Positions 9,339-17,546 of a DNA stretch of 64,000 nt are shown here, piece after piece. Origin of the DNA: JAWXUC01 sp044432975 (GTDB lineage: Bacteria > Pseudomonadota > Alphaproteobacteria > RF32 > CAG-239); contig JAWXUC010000001.1 of NCBI GenBank assembly GCA_044432975.1, forward strand, positions 62,001 through 126,000. Reading direction: 5' to 3'. How positions within the stretch are numbered: position 1 is the first letter of the stretch; every line of letters starts with the position of its first letter. Below the pieces are notes generated by a model. It was not told where the DNA came from. It was given only the letters and a program-made list of their open reading frames with translations, and searched no databases. The position numbers were made by a program, and so were the translations under genes.

Positions 9339-11021
9339 TTAGTTAGCTTTTTTGTTCAAAGCTGCTCCTAAAGCATCACCAAATGAAGATCCAGAAGTTG
9401 TAGATTGCAAGCTTTCCATAACTTTCTTTTCTTCGTCTAATTCAAGAGCTTTAACAGACAAACCAAGTTTGTTGTTTTTCTTATCAGTAGATGTAACTTT
9501 AGCTTCTAATACATCACCAGCTTTATAATCTTCTGGATTGCATTGAGCTTTATCTTTTGATAAGTCTAACTTTTTGATATAAGCTTCTAAACCTTGATAT
9601 TCAACGTTTACACCTTTATCATCAGTTGATACAACAGTTACTTTAACAGCTTGACCTTTTTTCAAAGTATCTAAAATTGTACCATTAACGTTTTCAGTCA
9701 AATCTTTAATGCTCAAAGAGATACGCTCTTTTTCAACGTCTACTTCAATAATTTTAGCTTCAACTTCTTGTCCTTTAGTATAATCCTTAACAGCTTCTTC
9801 ACCTGATAAATCCCAAGAGATATCAGACAAGTGAATCATGCCATCGATTTCATCATTAAGACCAACAAACAAACCGAATTCAGTAATGTTTTTGATTTTG
9901 CCTTTAATGATTGATCCAACAGGATTACCTTCTACAAAAGATTGCCATGGGTTTTCAACACATTGTTTAATACCCAAAGAAATTCTACGTTTTTCGATAT
10001 CAACTTCAAGAACTTTTACTTCAACTTCTTGAGAAGTAGAAATAATTTTACCTGGGTGAACGTTTTTCTTAGTCCAGCTCATTTCAGAAACGTGAACCAA
10101 ACCTTCAACACCACCGTCTAAATCGATGAAAGCACCATAATCTGTTAAGTTTGTAACGATTCCCTTAAGAACATCACCAACATTGTATTTGCCTTCAACT
10201 TTAGTCCAAGGATCTTCTTCCAATTGTTTCATACCCAAAGAGATTCTTTGTGTATCTTCGTTGAATTTAATAACTTGAACTTTAACATTTTGACCAACGC
10301 TTAAAGCTTCTGATGGGTGATTGATACGTTTCCAAGAAATATCTGTAACGTGTAATAAACCGTCAACACCACCTAAGTCTACGAATGCGCCGTAATCTGT
10401 AATATTTTTAACAACACCGTCTAAAACAGAGCCCTCTTTAATATCACCAATTAAGTCAGCTCTAGCTTCTGCTCTAGATTCTTCTAAAACAACCCTACGA
10501 GAAACAACAATATTTCCTCTAACTTTATCCATTTTCAAAATTTGGAATGGTTGAGAAATACCCATCAATGGGCTGATATCTCTAATTGGTCTAATATCAA
10601 TTTGTGATCCTGGTAAGAAAGCAATAGCGCCGTTAAGGTCAACAGTAAAGCCGCCTTTAACTTTGCCAAAGATAACGCCGTTAACACGTTCGTTAGCTTC
10701 CATAGATTTTTCAAGATCAAACCAAGCTTCTTCACGTCTAGCTTTTTCACGAGATAAAACAATATTTCCGTCTCTGTCTTCATATCTGTCAACATAAACT
10801 TCAATTTTATCACCGATATTCAATTCATTTTTAAGACCGAATTCACGCAATGGAATTCTGCCTTCAGATTTTAAGCCAACATCAACAGTAACGAAGTCTG
10901 GGCTAAGTTTTACAACTGTACCTTTAACAACAGAACCAATAATACCTTTTTCACCGAATTGTTCGTTGAAAAGAGCTTCAAAAGATTCTGTAGTTTCTGG
11001 GATTTGAAATTCTTTTGTCAT
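9339..11021 (-). CDS. rpsA: 30S ribosomal protein S1
   Basis: S1 holds mRNA on the 30S subunit and promotes initiation, especially on weak ribosome sites. The 560-residue product carries six S1 OB-fold repeats at roughly 30-96, 114-180, 195-263, 280-350, 367-437 and 450-520; repeats three to five show the strongest G-x-V-x-x-I-T-x-Y/F-G-A/L-F pattern (for example NITDYGAFVDLGGVDGLLHV). The usual upstream neighbour cmk is absent here. A sigma-70 promoter and a leader of about 95 bases precede the gene, and a terminator follows it, so it is probably transcribed alone. The length is typical of the class. Confidence 0.97.
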   Translation of the reverse strand: MTKEFQIPETTESFEALFNEQFGEKGIIGSVVKGTVVKLSPDFVTVDVGLKSEGRIPLREFGLKNELNIGDKIEVYVDRYEDRDGNIVLSREKARREEAWFDLEKSMEANERVNGVIFGKVKGGFTVDLNGAIAFLPGSQIDIRPIRDISPLMGISQPFQILKMDKVRGNIVVSRRVVLEESRAEARADLIGDIKEGSVLDGVVKNITDYGAFVDLGGVDGLLHVTDISWKRINHPSEALSVGQNVKVQVIKFNEDTQRISLGMKQLEEDPWTKVEGKYNVGDVLKGIVTNLTDYGAFIDLDGGVEGLVHVSEMSWTKKNVHPGKIISTSQEVEVKVLEVDIEKRRISLGIKQCVENPWQSFVEGNPVGSIIKGKIKNITEFGLFVGLNDEIDGMIHLSDISWDLSGEEAVKDYTKGQEVEAKIIEVDVEKERISLSIKDLTENVNGTILDTLKKGQAVKVTVVSTDDKGVNVEYQGLEAYIKKLDLSKDKAQCNPEDYKAGDVLEAKVTSTDKKNNKLGLSVKALELDEEKKVMESLQSTTSGSSFGDALGAALNKKAN

Positions 11022-11124
11022 ATAAAATTTTCTTTAAATAAAAATGCCAAAACTCCAATAGGAATAAGGACTTGCGTGTGTTAAAAAGCATCCTTAATTG
11101 CACGCCCAATTAAAAACTACCTGT

Positions 11125-11152
11125 TTTATAACCCTAAATATTTAAAAGTCAA
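11125..11152 (-). promoter_or_regulatory. rpsA promoter
   Basis: TTGACT (plus 11147-11152) and TATAAA (plus 11125-11130) with a 16-base spacer on the minus strand; the predicted start near 11117 leaves a ~95-base leader before the rpsA ATG. Confidence 0.65.
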
Positions 11153-11178
11153 CAAAAAAACCCCGCTTTTGCGAGGTT
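11152..11178 (-). terminator. terminator of the 157-residue hypothetical gene
   Basis: An 8-bp GC-rich stem (AACCCCGC at 11159-11166 with 11171-11178) with a four-T loop, followed on the minus strand by seven T or more. It separates this gene from the rpsA promoter. Confidence 0.7.
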
Positions 11179-11201
11179 TCAAACAATGATAAAAAAAAGA
11201 A

Positions 11202-11675
11202 TTAAAGATAATTAAATACCATCAACGTATTTCCTAAAACAGATTGCTTGTGACGAACAATAATTCTCATCCCCTTATAAGGATTTCTATCACAAAGCTC
11301 AACTGATAAAGTCAAAACACAACGTCCATAATTTGTATTCTTAGTCCACTTAATTTCTGTTTTAAGATATTGATGAACAAAAGATCCCTCTTCTTTCAAA
11401 ACCTCTTTAGTTATAAAAGTCTTTTTTCGATTATTACTCAAACTTTTAGAAACCAAACAAGATTTAAGAATATTAAACAAATCTTCAATAAACAAAAGCG
11501 GACGTATATCTCTGTTGAATATAGCATCATCATAACAACCAACGCCAGAATAATTATCCCAATTTATCAAGACATTGTCAGGATTAAAATTACTTTCATT
11601 CAACTCTGGATATAAATTCATCCATTCTTCATTCATCCTTTTAACCGTAGTTAAAAACTCTGTTTTCTCTGCCAT
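11202..11675 (-). CDS. hypothetical protein
   Basis: I do not recognise this 157-residue protein. It is soluble, has no signal peptide, starts with an acidic helix rich in Met, Trp and Glu, and ends in a beta-rich segment (RCVLTLSVELCDRNPYKGMRI). An amphipathic helix around IEDLFNILKSCLVSK may be a dimer interface. It has its own terminator and its stop is 24 bases from it. The ATG at 11673-11675 lacks a strong ribosome site. Codon use is like the neighbours, so it looks native. Confidence 0.6.
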   Translation of the reverse strand: MAEKTEFLTTVKRMNEEWMNLYPELNESNFNPDNVLINWDNYSGVGCYDDAIFNRDIRPLLFIEDLFNILKSCLVSKSLSNNRKKTFITKEVLKEEGSFVHQYLKTEIKWTKNTNYGRCVLTLSVELCDRNPYKGMRIIVRHKQSVLGNTLMVFNYL

Positions 11676-11732
11676 AATTATATATATTTAGTTAACACTG
11701 TATAGACAAAATAAAACAAAAAATAAGAATCG

Positions 11733-12482
11733 TCAAGAAGATTTTTCGTGTGTCATAAGAATATTTTTAATATAAAAACCATCTGGCTTAATCTCAACTG
11801 GAGCAATAACTCTTTTAGAAGTCTGAGAACGCAACACCAAGTCTGCAACATAAACACCACGAGAAGTAAACATATCTTTTTCTTTTGCCAATTGCAAAAA
11901 TTCTAAAAGCCCTTGAGAAGATGTATTTAATTTGCAGTCATAATCATCAGAATATGCAAATTCACATTCACCTTGCGCAACAATAGAAACATCTTTATTC
12001 TTTAACACAAGTTGTTTAACTTCAAAAAACTCACCATCTTTAGTTAACAACAAATCCATCACCTCAAAATTAACACCTTTAAATTCAATATCATGAGCAA
12101 CAAGATTAATGTCTTTATTTAAGCCAGAAATTTCAATGTTTTTTATTTTTGCCTTATGATTAATATTAACATCGCTAAAACTCAAAGCAAAACCAACACT
12201 GCTATTTATTTTTAACTTTGCATTATTAGCAAAAAAATTATCCTCAACCCCTAAAACCTCAATATCACTTGCCTTAAAATCTATATAGCTAGGGTTTCTA
12301 ACAACATTCAAATCTTTATAACCAATTTCGATTCCTGCACCTGAAAAAGCTTCTAAAACACTATAAACTTTAACAATTGCTTCTTGCTTTTTTGTTTGCA
12401 AATAATCAAAATAAAAAAAAGCAGCTATAGTCAAACAAAAAGTAATTACAAAAGAACATATTTTATCATTATTTTTTTTCAT
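11733..12482 (-). CDS. membrane-anchored DUF2125-like protein
   Basis: A 249-residue protein with one N-terminal membrane segment (VITFCLTIAAFFYFDYL) and a periplasmic part of alternating beta strands that resembles DUF2125/AsmA-like lipid-binding folds of Alphaproteobacteria; this family link is inference from the pattern. I choose the ATG ending at 12482, which has AAGGTG seven bases upstream; a GTG three codons earlier is less likely. It overlaps plsC by 14 bases, so it probably belongs to the ftsE-ftsX-ydcF-plsC run and to envelope biology. Confidence 0.65.
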   Translation of the reverse strand: MKKNNDKICSFVITFCLTIAAFFYFDYLQTKKQEAIVKVYSVLEAFSGAGIEIGYKDLNVVRNPSYIDFKASDIEVLGVEDNFFANNAKLKINSSVGFALSFSDVNINHKAKIKNIEISGLNKDINLVAHDIEFKGVNFEVMDLLLTKDGEFFEVKQLVLKNKDVSIVAQGECEFAYSDDYDCKLNTSSQGLLEFLQLAKEKDMFTSRGVYVADLVLRSQTSKRVIAPVEIKPDGFYIKNILMTHEKSS

Positions 12483-13233
12483 TATATTCACCTTCTTTTA
12501 ATTTTGGATTATTTTTAACTGTCTCTTCATTAAGTTTTTTACAAGCAGTTTCTATTCTATTCTCAAGTTCTGATAAAAACTCTTTTTTATATTGATTAGG
12601 TTCAATAGCTGGCAAAAACTCAAAAATCATCTTTCCTTTTTTTCTTAAAAAAGAAGATTTTCCCCAAAAATATCCTGTATTACAAGCAATAGGCACAACA
12701 GGAACATTAAGATTTTGATACATAAAACTAACACCAGATTTATATTGAGGCGGAGCATTCGGTTTTAAGCGAGTACCTTCAGGAAATATAATTATAGAAC
12801 GACCATCTTTAAGTCTTTCTTTTCCATCTTTAAGCATTTGCTTCATCGCTTTAGAAGCCCCTTGCCTATTAACAGCAATCATTCCATAAAAATAAAAAGC
12901 CCATCCAAAAAGTGGAATATAAGTTAATTCTTTTTTCATCACAAACAAACCTTTTTTAACAACCGATGTTAAAAAATATGTCTCAAAAGCAGATTGATGT
13001 TTAGATGCATATAAAGCAGGAGTTTCTAATATATTTTCAACACCCCTTAACTCAATTTCAATACCTGCTGTATATTTTAACAAAAAAGCATTTAATGGCA
13101 AAAGAATATTATTCCACATTTTCACTGTCCAGCTTTTAGGTGTCCACCAAGAAAAAACAACACTTAAAAAAACACCAAATAACAAAAGCAAATAAAAAAC
13201 TACGTTTGCAATAAAAGATCTAATATATATCAT
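12469..13233 (-). CDS. plsC: 1-acyl-sn-glycerol-3-phosphate acyltransferase
   Basis: PlsC adds the second acyl chain to lysophosphatidic acid in phospholipid synthesis. From the chosen start (ATG ending 13233, with AAGGA just upstream) the protein is 254 residues. It has a hydrophobic N-terminal anchor (residues 8-28), the catalytic His motif KHQSAFE at 78-84 (H-x4-E instead of the textbook H-x4-D, which is common in proteobacterial members), and the phosphate-binding FPEGTR at 150-155. It overlaps the upstream ydcF-like gene by four bases. An earlier ATG eight codons upstream has no ribosome site. Confidence 0.92.
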   Translation of the reverse strand: MIYIRSFIANVVFYLLLLFGVFLSVVFSWWTPKSWTVKMWNNILLPLNAFLLKYTAGIEIELRGVENILETPALYASKHQSAFETYFLTSVVKKGLFVMKKELTYIPLFGWAFYFYGMIAVNRQGASKAMKQMLKDGKERLKDGRSIIIFPEGTRLKPNAPPQYKSGVSFMYQNLNVPVVPIACNTGYFWGKSSFLRKKGKMIFEFLPAIEPNQYKKEFLSELENRIETACKKLNEETVKNNPKLKEGEYNEKK

Positions 13234-13763
13234 AATAAATTCCTTAAAAAGACACATAAAAACTTGTTAAATTCAACAAATATAAAAAATGAAGTATTAA
13301 AACTACCCCACCATTTATCAACAATATTATCAGAGAAAATTGGATTTTCAATAATTTTTACATTTTTATTCTCATGTTTTATTTCAAGCAATGCTCTAGG
13401 CAAATGATAATTTGAAGTTACCAATCTAATTGACTTTATATTATTTTTTAACAACCAATCTTTAACTTCAAAAGCATTCTCTAAAGTTGTTGTTGCATCA
13501 TAACCAAGTTCAATGTTATCTTTTTTTTCAATTTTCAAAGACTTAAACGAAGTAGTTTTACTAACACCTGAAATAAAAAGTTTCTCAGCCATTTTTTTGT
13601 TTAATAATTCAACCCCAGTTTCTATTCTATTTTTACCACCCGTAACCACAACAATTGCCTGAGTTTTAGTTGTTGTATCCAAATCATAATTATTTATTTT
13701 ACAAGCAAACAATATAAATCCAACAACATAAAGAATAACAATAACAAATAATATTTTTTTCAT
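13230..13763 (-). CDS. YdcF/SanA/ElyC family membrane protein (DUF218)
   Basis: A 177-residue protein with an N-terminal membrane anchor (MKKILFVIVILYVVGFILF) and a DUF218 fold: the first strand and loop AIVVVTGGKNRIETGVELL, then LFISGVS, then the late motif TSNYHLPRALLE. Relatives such as ElyC and SanA act in envelope integrity and in handling undecaprenyl-linked precursors; the biochemistry is unsettled. The start ATG (13761-13763) overlaps the ftsX stop in a TGATG-like junction, so it is translationally coupled to ftsX and shares the cell-envelope operon. Confidence 0.85.
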   Translation of the reverse strand: MKKILFVIVILYVVGFILFACKINNYDLDTTTKTQAIVVVTGGKNRIETGVELLNKKMAEKLFISGVSKTTSFKSLKIEKKDNIELGYDATTTLENAFEVKDWLLKNNIKSIRLVTSNYHLPRALLEIKHENKNVKIIENPIFSDNIVDKWWGSFNTSFFIFVEFNKFLCVFLRNLL

Positions 13764-14677
13764 CACATCATCTTTTGCAATTTGCTTTTAACCGTAAAAT
13801 AAGCAGTATACATAGCAATTAAACCTGAAAATATTGGCAAAGAAAATATTGCAAACCAATCCCCTTGAGAAAGCCTTGCTTGAGAAATTATCCCTCCTTC
13901 TATTGTATTAGAAAGCTCACTTAACAAAAATATTGTAGGAATCGCAAACACAAGACCAATTATTCCGCCCACAGCTCCAACCCAACCTGTTCTATAAGAA
14001 TATTGTTGAGCAATATAAGCATCTTTAGCGCCCATAATATGCAAAATTTCAATAATAGACTTGTGCAATCCCATAGAGGTTAATGTACTATAATAAATTG
14101 CCCCACAACTAATTATTAATACCAAAAACAAAACAGAAGATGCCAAAAACTTAAGCCCATCAGCAAAAGAAATAAGTTTTGCCAACCAAAGTTTATGATT
14201 ATCAATAGACGCCAAAGGAGAAATTTCTGCTAATTTTTCAGAAAGTTTAATAAAATCAACATCTGCTCCTTTTTTTATTTTAACATCAATAAGTTGAGGA
14301 AGAGGCAGATTTTCAAGATTAACGGCATCACCAAGCCAAGGAGAAATAAGTTTTTTAAGCTGATAATCTTTTAATAAGTTTGCTTCTTCAACTTCTCTAA
14401 CACCTCGCAAAAATCCTAATACGTTTGCAATATGAGCATCCATGTCTTCTTTAACCAAATTTTTATCCAAATTGCTAATTGGCATAATCTGAATTGTCAT
14501 AGAACCAATAATACTATCATTCCAATTTTTAATCATGGCATTAATTGCCAACACCCCAGACAAAGAAACCGCAAACAAAAACGTTGCAATAGAAACCATA
14601 ATTCTCAAAAAGAATTGAGATTTTTCATCTTTAAGCGGAAGTTCTTTTTTTCTGGTTAAAAAGCGATTATCTACCAT
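13763..14677 (-). CDS. ftsX: cell division protein FtsX
   Basis: FtsX is the membrane half of the FtsEX complex, which controls septal peptidoglycan hydrolases. The 304-residue protein has an N-terminal cytoplasmic stretch, a membrane segment at about 26-48, the periplasmic loop with MTIQIMPISN, and three more C-terminal membrane segments (for example LASSVLFLVLIISCGAIYY). I start at the ATG ending 14677, preceded by GGGGG; a TTG four codons earlier is possible. The gene overlaps the end of ftsE by 11 bases, the standard order. Confidence 0.93.
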   Translation of the reverse strand: MVDNRFLTRKKELPLKDEKSQFFLRIMVSIATFLFAVSLSGVLAINAMIKNWNDSIIGSMTIQIMPISNLDKNLVKEDMDAHIANVLGFLRGVREVEEANLLKDYQLKKLISPWLGDAVNLENLPLPQLIDVKIKKGADVDFIKLSEKLAEISPLASIDNHKLWLAKLISFADGLKFLASSVLFLVLIISCGAIYYSTLTSMGLHKSIIEILHIMGAKDAYIAQQYSYRTGWVGAVGGIIGLVFAIPTIFLLSELSNTIEGGIISQARLSQGDWFAIFSLPIFSGLIAMYTAYFTVKSKLQKMM

Positions 14678-15368
14678 AAACACCCCCAAAAGAATTTAAT
14701 AAATGCAAAGATTTATTTTCTAAATGCAAACAAGGGTATTTATAATCAGATATTAATTTTTCACTATGTGTTGCCACCACAACAGTTGTTCCGATTCTAT
14801 TTAATTCAATAAACAACTTCATTAATTTTTTAGCAATTTCGCTATCCACGTTTCCTGTTGGTTCATCGGCCAAAAGGATATCTGGTCGATTAATAACCGC
14901 CCTAGCAATAGCGATTCTTTGTTTTTCACCACCAGAAAGAGTGCTTGCTTTTGCATACATATTAGGTTTTATTTCAACCCAACTTAAAAGTTCTGAAACT
15001 CTTTTATAAATTTCTGCCTCATTCATCCCTGCCACACGCAAAGGAAGAGCAACATTATCATAAGCAGACAAGTGTTCTAAAAGCCTAAAATCTTGAAACA
15101 CCACCCCGATTCTACGTCTCATTGTCGCCAAAGTATCACGAGAAGCAGTTGCAATATTTTTATTAAAAACAAAAACTCTGCCTTTTGTAGGTTTTTGATT
15201 AAGATACATCAAACTTAAAAGCGATGTTTTACCTGCCCCAGATTTTCCTGTTAAAAAATGAAAAGATCCTTTTTTCAAAGACATTTTAACATCAGAAAAC
15301 ACCTCAGCCCCCAAGCCATAGCGAATTCCCACATTTTGCATATTAATTATCAGATCTTTATTTTCCAT
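14667..15368 (-). CDS. ftsE: cell division ATP-binding protein FtsE
   Basis: FtsE is the ABC ATPase that drives FtsX. The 233-residue protein has Walker A GKSGAGKTSL, the Q-loop VVFQDFRLL, the signature LSGGEKQRIAIARA, Walker B DILLADEPTG and the H-loop VVATHSE. Starts at the GTG (15374) or the ATG two codons later (15368) are both possible; neither has a clear ribosome site, and I prefer ATG. It is the first gene of the ftsE-ftsX-ydcF-plsC-DUF2125 run. Confidence 0.95.
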   Translation of the reverse strand: MENKDLIINMQNVGIRYGLGAEVFSDVKMSLKKGSFHFLTGKSGAGKTSLLSLMYLNQKPTKGRVFVFNKNIATASRDTLATMRRRIGVVFQDFRLLEHLSAYDNVALPLRVAGMNEAEIYKRVSELLSWVEIKPNMYAKASTLSGGEKQRIAIARAVINRPDILLADEPTGNVDSEIAKKLMKLFIELNRIGTTVVVATHSEKLISDYKYPCLHLENKSLHLLNSFGGVYGR

Positions 15369-15465
15369 AACCACAGCTTAATCTGTTTTTTTTAAGCGGT
15401 CTATAATTTTTAACGTTTTACACAAGCAAATAAAGGAACATAAACCTCCTTTAAGAAACATCTTT

Positions 15466-15494
15466 GTGGCTAGCGACCAATGATCGCCAACCAC
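15466..15494. repeat. short palindromic element
   Basis: An imperfect hairpin with outer arms GTGG/CCAC and inner arms GCGA/TCGC around a CCAATGA loop. The core is shared with the dispersed palindromes elsewhere (a GACCAATGGTC-like centre at about 28190). It lies 50 bases after the stop of the secreted variable protein, with no T-run. Confidence 0.45.
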
Positions 15495-15543
15495 ATTACC
15501 TAACTTTTATAATAGTTAAACAATTAAAAACCCTAATAGTTAC

Positions 15544-16275
15544 TCAAAACCCTCGCACACAACGCACACGTCTATTATTATAGTGTTTATTGGGATCGTA
15601 AGTAAGAACAGATCCACCAGAAGAAGAACCTGGCTGAAATCCATAAACACCTGTCTTAGATTGTTCGGTAGACGCCCAAAAATAATGGATATTATTATTA
15701 CTAGAGGGCACAAGTGTTGTACCATTTGCTCCACTTAAACGGTTATTTAAAGCTGTATAATCAGATGTATCTGTCACTATTAACTGCCATTCATCTATTG
15801 TTGGTAAGCGCCAACCACTTCCTAAACTTGAACATGGACTACTGCTTGTCTCTTCTGTACAATCATTATTGCCATAACACTCTCCACATGGATAAAAAAT
15901 TGATGTTGTAGAGACAGCACAAGAAGTACCTGCATCTTCTGCGTCATAACCCATTGCCCAACTCCAATTACCTATAACAGTGTCTTCAATTAAATTTATA
16001 CATAAATTAGGAATATTGGTTATGACACCTGTTATAATATCATTTTGATAACAATAATCACCAACAATACCCGAACCAATTTTATCACAATACATTTTTG
16101 AAGAATCAAAAGGACATTTTATTGATGACACCCCCAATGTACAGCTAGTTTCTGTATAACCCAATTCTTCACAACTGCTTGCAACTTCACAACTATCTGC
16201 AGCAAATGTAATTCCTACATTTAAGAGAAAAGTTAAACCTATTGTGCCTCCTGTTATTAATTTTATTCTATTCAT
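15544..16275 (-). CDS. secreted DUF1566/FISUMP-type (C-type lectin fold) protein, candidate DGR target 1
   Basis: A 243-residue exported protein: signal peptide at residues 1-25 (MNRIKLITGGTIGLTFLLNV, cut near TFA-A), a Cys-rich N-terminal part (CEVASSCEELGYTETSC) and a C-terminal lectin-like domain with the landmarks WRLPTIDEWQLI, FWASTEQS and RRVRCVRGF at the end. This fold is a known carrier of variable regions in diversity-generating retroelements; the 3' end here has many Ser, Gly, Tyr and Asn codons (for example TCT TCT TCT GGT GGA). The start has a strong AGGAGGAGAT site. It is a paralogue of the gene at 26895. Secretion and fold are well supported; the DGR role is inference. Confidence 0.8.
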   Translation of the reverse strand: MNRIKLITGGTIGLTFLLNVGITFAADSCEVASSCEELGYTETSCTLGVSSIKCPFDSSKMYCDKIGSGIVGDYCYQNDIITGVITNIPNLCINLIEDTVIGNWSWAMGYDAEDAGTSCAVSTTSIFYPCGECYGNNDCTEETSSSPCSSLGSGWRLPTIDEWQLIVTDTSDYTALNNRLSGANGTTLVPSSNNNIHYFWASTEQSKTGVYGFQPGSSSGGSVLTYDPNKHYNNRRVRCVRGF

Positions 16276-16289
16276 TTCTATCTCCTCCT

Positions 16290-16383
16290 TTTTTGTTTTT
16301 AAATTGCGGAACGTCGAGACGCCGTTCCCTACAGGTTTAATTCTCAACTGTCATTGCGAGCGAAGCGCGGCAATCCAATCGAA
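16290..16383. repeat. mosaic of palindromic repeats upstream of target 1
   Basis: Two dispersed units side by side: a GGAACG...CGTTCC hairpin ending in CCCTACA, then a TGTCATTGCGAGCGAAGCGC...GGCAATCC unit. The same units, in larger numbers, lie at 25800-26370 and 27760-28437. Confidence 0.75.
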
Positions 16384-16558
16384 AAAACAATCCTTTTTGC
16401 GGGACGCATACAATGCGTCCCCGACAACCCTCATTTTTGCAAAAAAGTGCAAAAAATGCATTTTTTTGTGAATATGGGCAGAAAATAAATACTTTGGGAG
16501 GATTATTGACTGCCCATAAGCCCATATATTCTGGTATTTTGACACCTGTCTTAAAAAC

Positions 16559-16703
16559 AAAGTGTCTATTTTAAACCACCGTTTAAAATAGACACTTTTA
16601 GTGTTACAGTTTTGTGAAATTATGTTATTGATTTTACTTATTTCTTGATTTTTTTAAAGTTTGTGATAGTGTCTATTCTAGACGGTCGTTTAAAATAGAC
16701 ACT
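16559..16703. mobile_element. 145-bp MITE-like unit (copy A)
   Basis: The unit begins and ends with inverted copies of agtgtctattttaaac. Each end is itself a hairpin (16559-16598 with 18-bp arms; 16668-16703 with two mismatches). The centre is AT-rich and codes for nothing. This looks like a non-autonomous element or joined insertion-sequence ends, but no transposase with these ends is present, so the call is tentative. Copy B is at 28613-28757. Confidence 0.45.
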
Positions 16704-16704
16704 A

Positions 16705-16740
16705 CAAAAACAACCCCTAGCCCTTGCAGGCTGGGGGTTT
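16705..16740 (-). terminator. terminator of flgB-flgC-fliE
   Basis: On the minus strand, arms AACCCC-x-AGCC / GGCT-x-GGGGTT around a short loop, followed by GTTTTTG. It lies 50 bases after the fliE stop. The second copy (28759-28794) keeps the stem although loop bases differ. Confidence 0.75.
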
Positions 16741-16790
16741 GAAGTATGTTCAAAAAACGTCTTTTTTAACTAGACCATTTCAAAAATGCT

Positions 16791-17117
16791 CTAAATAGAC
16801 ATTTGAATTATTTGTTGATAAGCTTTTATTGCGGAATCTCTTACTGCAACAACAGAATTAAGAGCTGTTTCCGCATTTGATACTGCTAACACAACATCTT
16901 GAATATCTGCTTTACCAGCGATTCCCGCTAATGTCATTTGCTCACCTTGACTAACCGCACCAACAGCAGAATTTATACCATCTTTAACAAGATTTGCAAA
17001 ATTAACTTCTTCTGCAGCAGGAGTTGCTTCAACAGCAGGTGTCATTTTAGAAGACACTCTTGATAAAGCATCTTGATACGCCATTAATGCAGATGAAATA
17101 TTATTATTTTGTATCAT
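16791..17117 (-). CDS. fliE: flagellar hook-basal body protein FliE
   Basis: FliE joins the MS ring to the rod. The 108-residue product has the usual disordered N terminus and the C-terminal helical hairpin ending in VVAVRDSAIKAYQQIIQM, which matches the family end (A-V-x-V-R-x-K/A-x-x-x-A-Y-x-x-I-M-x-M). It follows flgC by 12 bases and is the last gene of the flgB-flgC-fliE operon, read from the sigma-54 promoter near 17990 and stopped at the terminator at 16705. Confidence 0.95.
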   Translation of the reverse strand: MIQNNNISSALMAYQDALSRVSSKMTPAVEATPAAEEVNFANLVKDGINSAVGAVSQGEQMTLAGIAGKADIQDVVLAVSNAETALNSVVAVRDSAIKAYQQIIQMSI

Positions 17118-17129
17118 TTTTTAATTCCC

Positions 17130-17543
17130 CTATTGTAAAATATCTAAAAGTCCAGATTTCATATCTTTTGCAGTCTGAACAACATTTAAATTTGCTTCAT
17201 AAGTACGTTGAGCCTCTTTCATATCCATCATTTCAATTAATGGATTAACATTTGGCTTTTTAATATACCCAGCTTCATCAGCACCAGGATGATTTGGCGC
17301 ATATTCTATAATAAAATCAGACTTATCTTTAATAACTTCAGAAACCTTAACCAAATTAGCTCCTGTTGCTTTATCAACATAATTCTGAAAAGTAACCATC
17401 TGACGTTGATAAGGATCCCCACCCTTAACAGTCGAAACAGAGTCTACATTTGCCATATTTTCAGAAATAACTTTCAAACGTTGTGTCTGAGCCTTCATAC
17501 CTGAAAATGCAATATCTGTTGTTTTTGATAAACTTCCTGCCAT
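17130..17543 (-). CDS. flgC: flagellar proximal rod protein FlgC
   Basis: FlgC is one of the rod proteins that carry torque to the hook. The 137-residue sequence has the N-terminal rod motif SGMKAQTQRLKVISENMANVDS, the conserved GGDPYQRQ region, the NPL-IEMMDMKEAQRTYEANL region and the C-terminal heptads ending MKSGLLDILQ. It lies three bases after flgB. All features match the family length and order. Confidence 0.96.
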   Translation of the reverse strand: MAGSLSKTTDIAFSGMKAQTQRLKVISENMANVDSVSTVKGGDPYQRQMVTFQNYVDKATGANLVKVSEVIKDKSDFIIEYAPNHPGADEAGYIKKPNVNPLIEMMDMKEAQRTYEANLNVVQTAKDMKSGLLDILQ

Positions 17544-17546
17544 TTA

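Larger units (their letters stand above)
16384..16756. repeat. 373-bp direct repeat, copy A
   Basis: Matches 28438-28810 base for base in length (373 bp) with only about six differences. It contains an ATGCGTCC/GGACGCAT palindrome, two copies of an AGTGTCTATTTTAAAC palindrome, and the terminator of the fliE operon. Both copies lie upstream of a paralogous secreted protein gene in the same orientation. Confidence 0.92.

Noticed and set aside
16337..16560. Open frames crossing the 373-bp repeat (also 28364-28614)
   Set aside because: Both copies carry the same frames because the DNA is duplicated; there is no ribosome site and the frame runs through hairpins and the terminator, so they are repeat artefacts.
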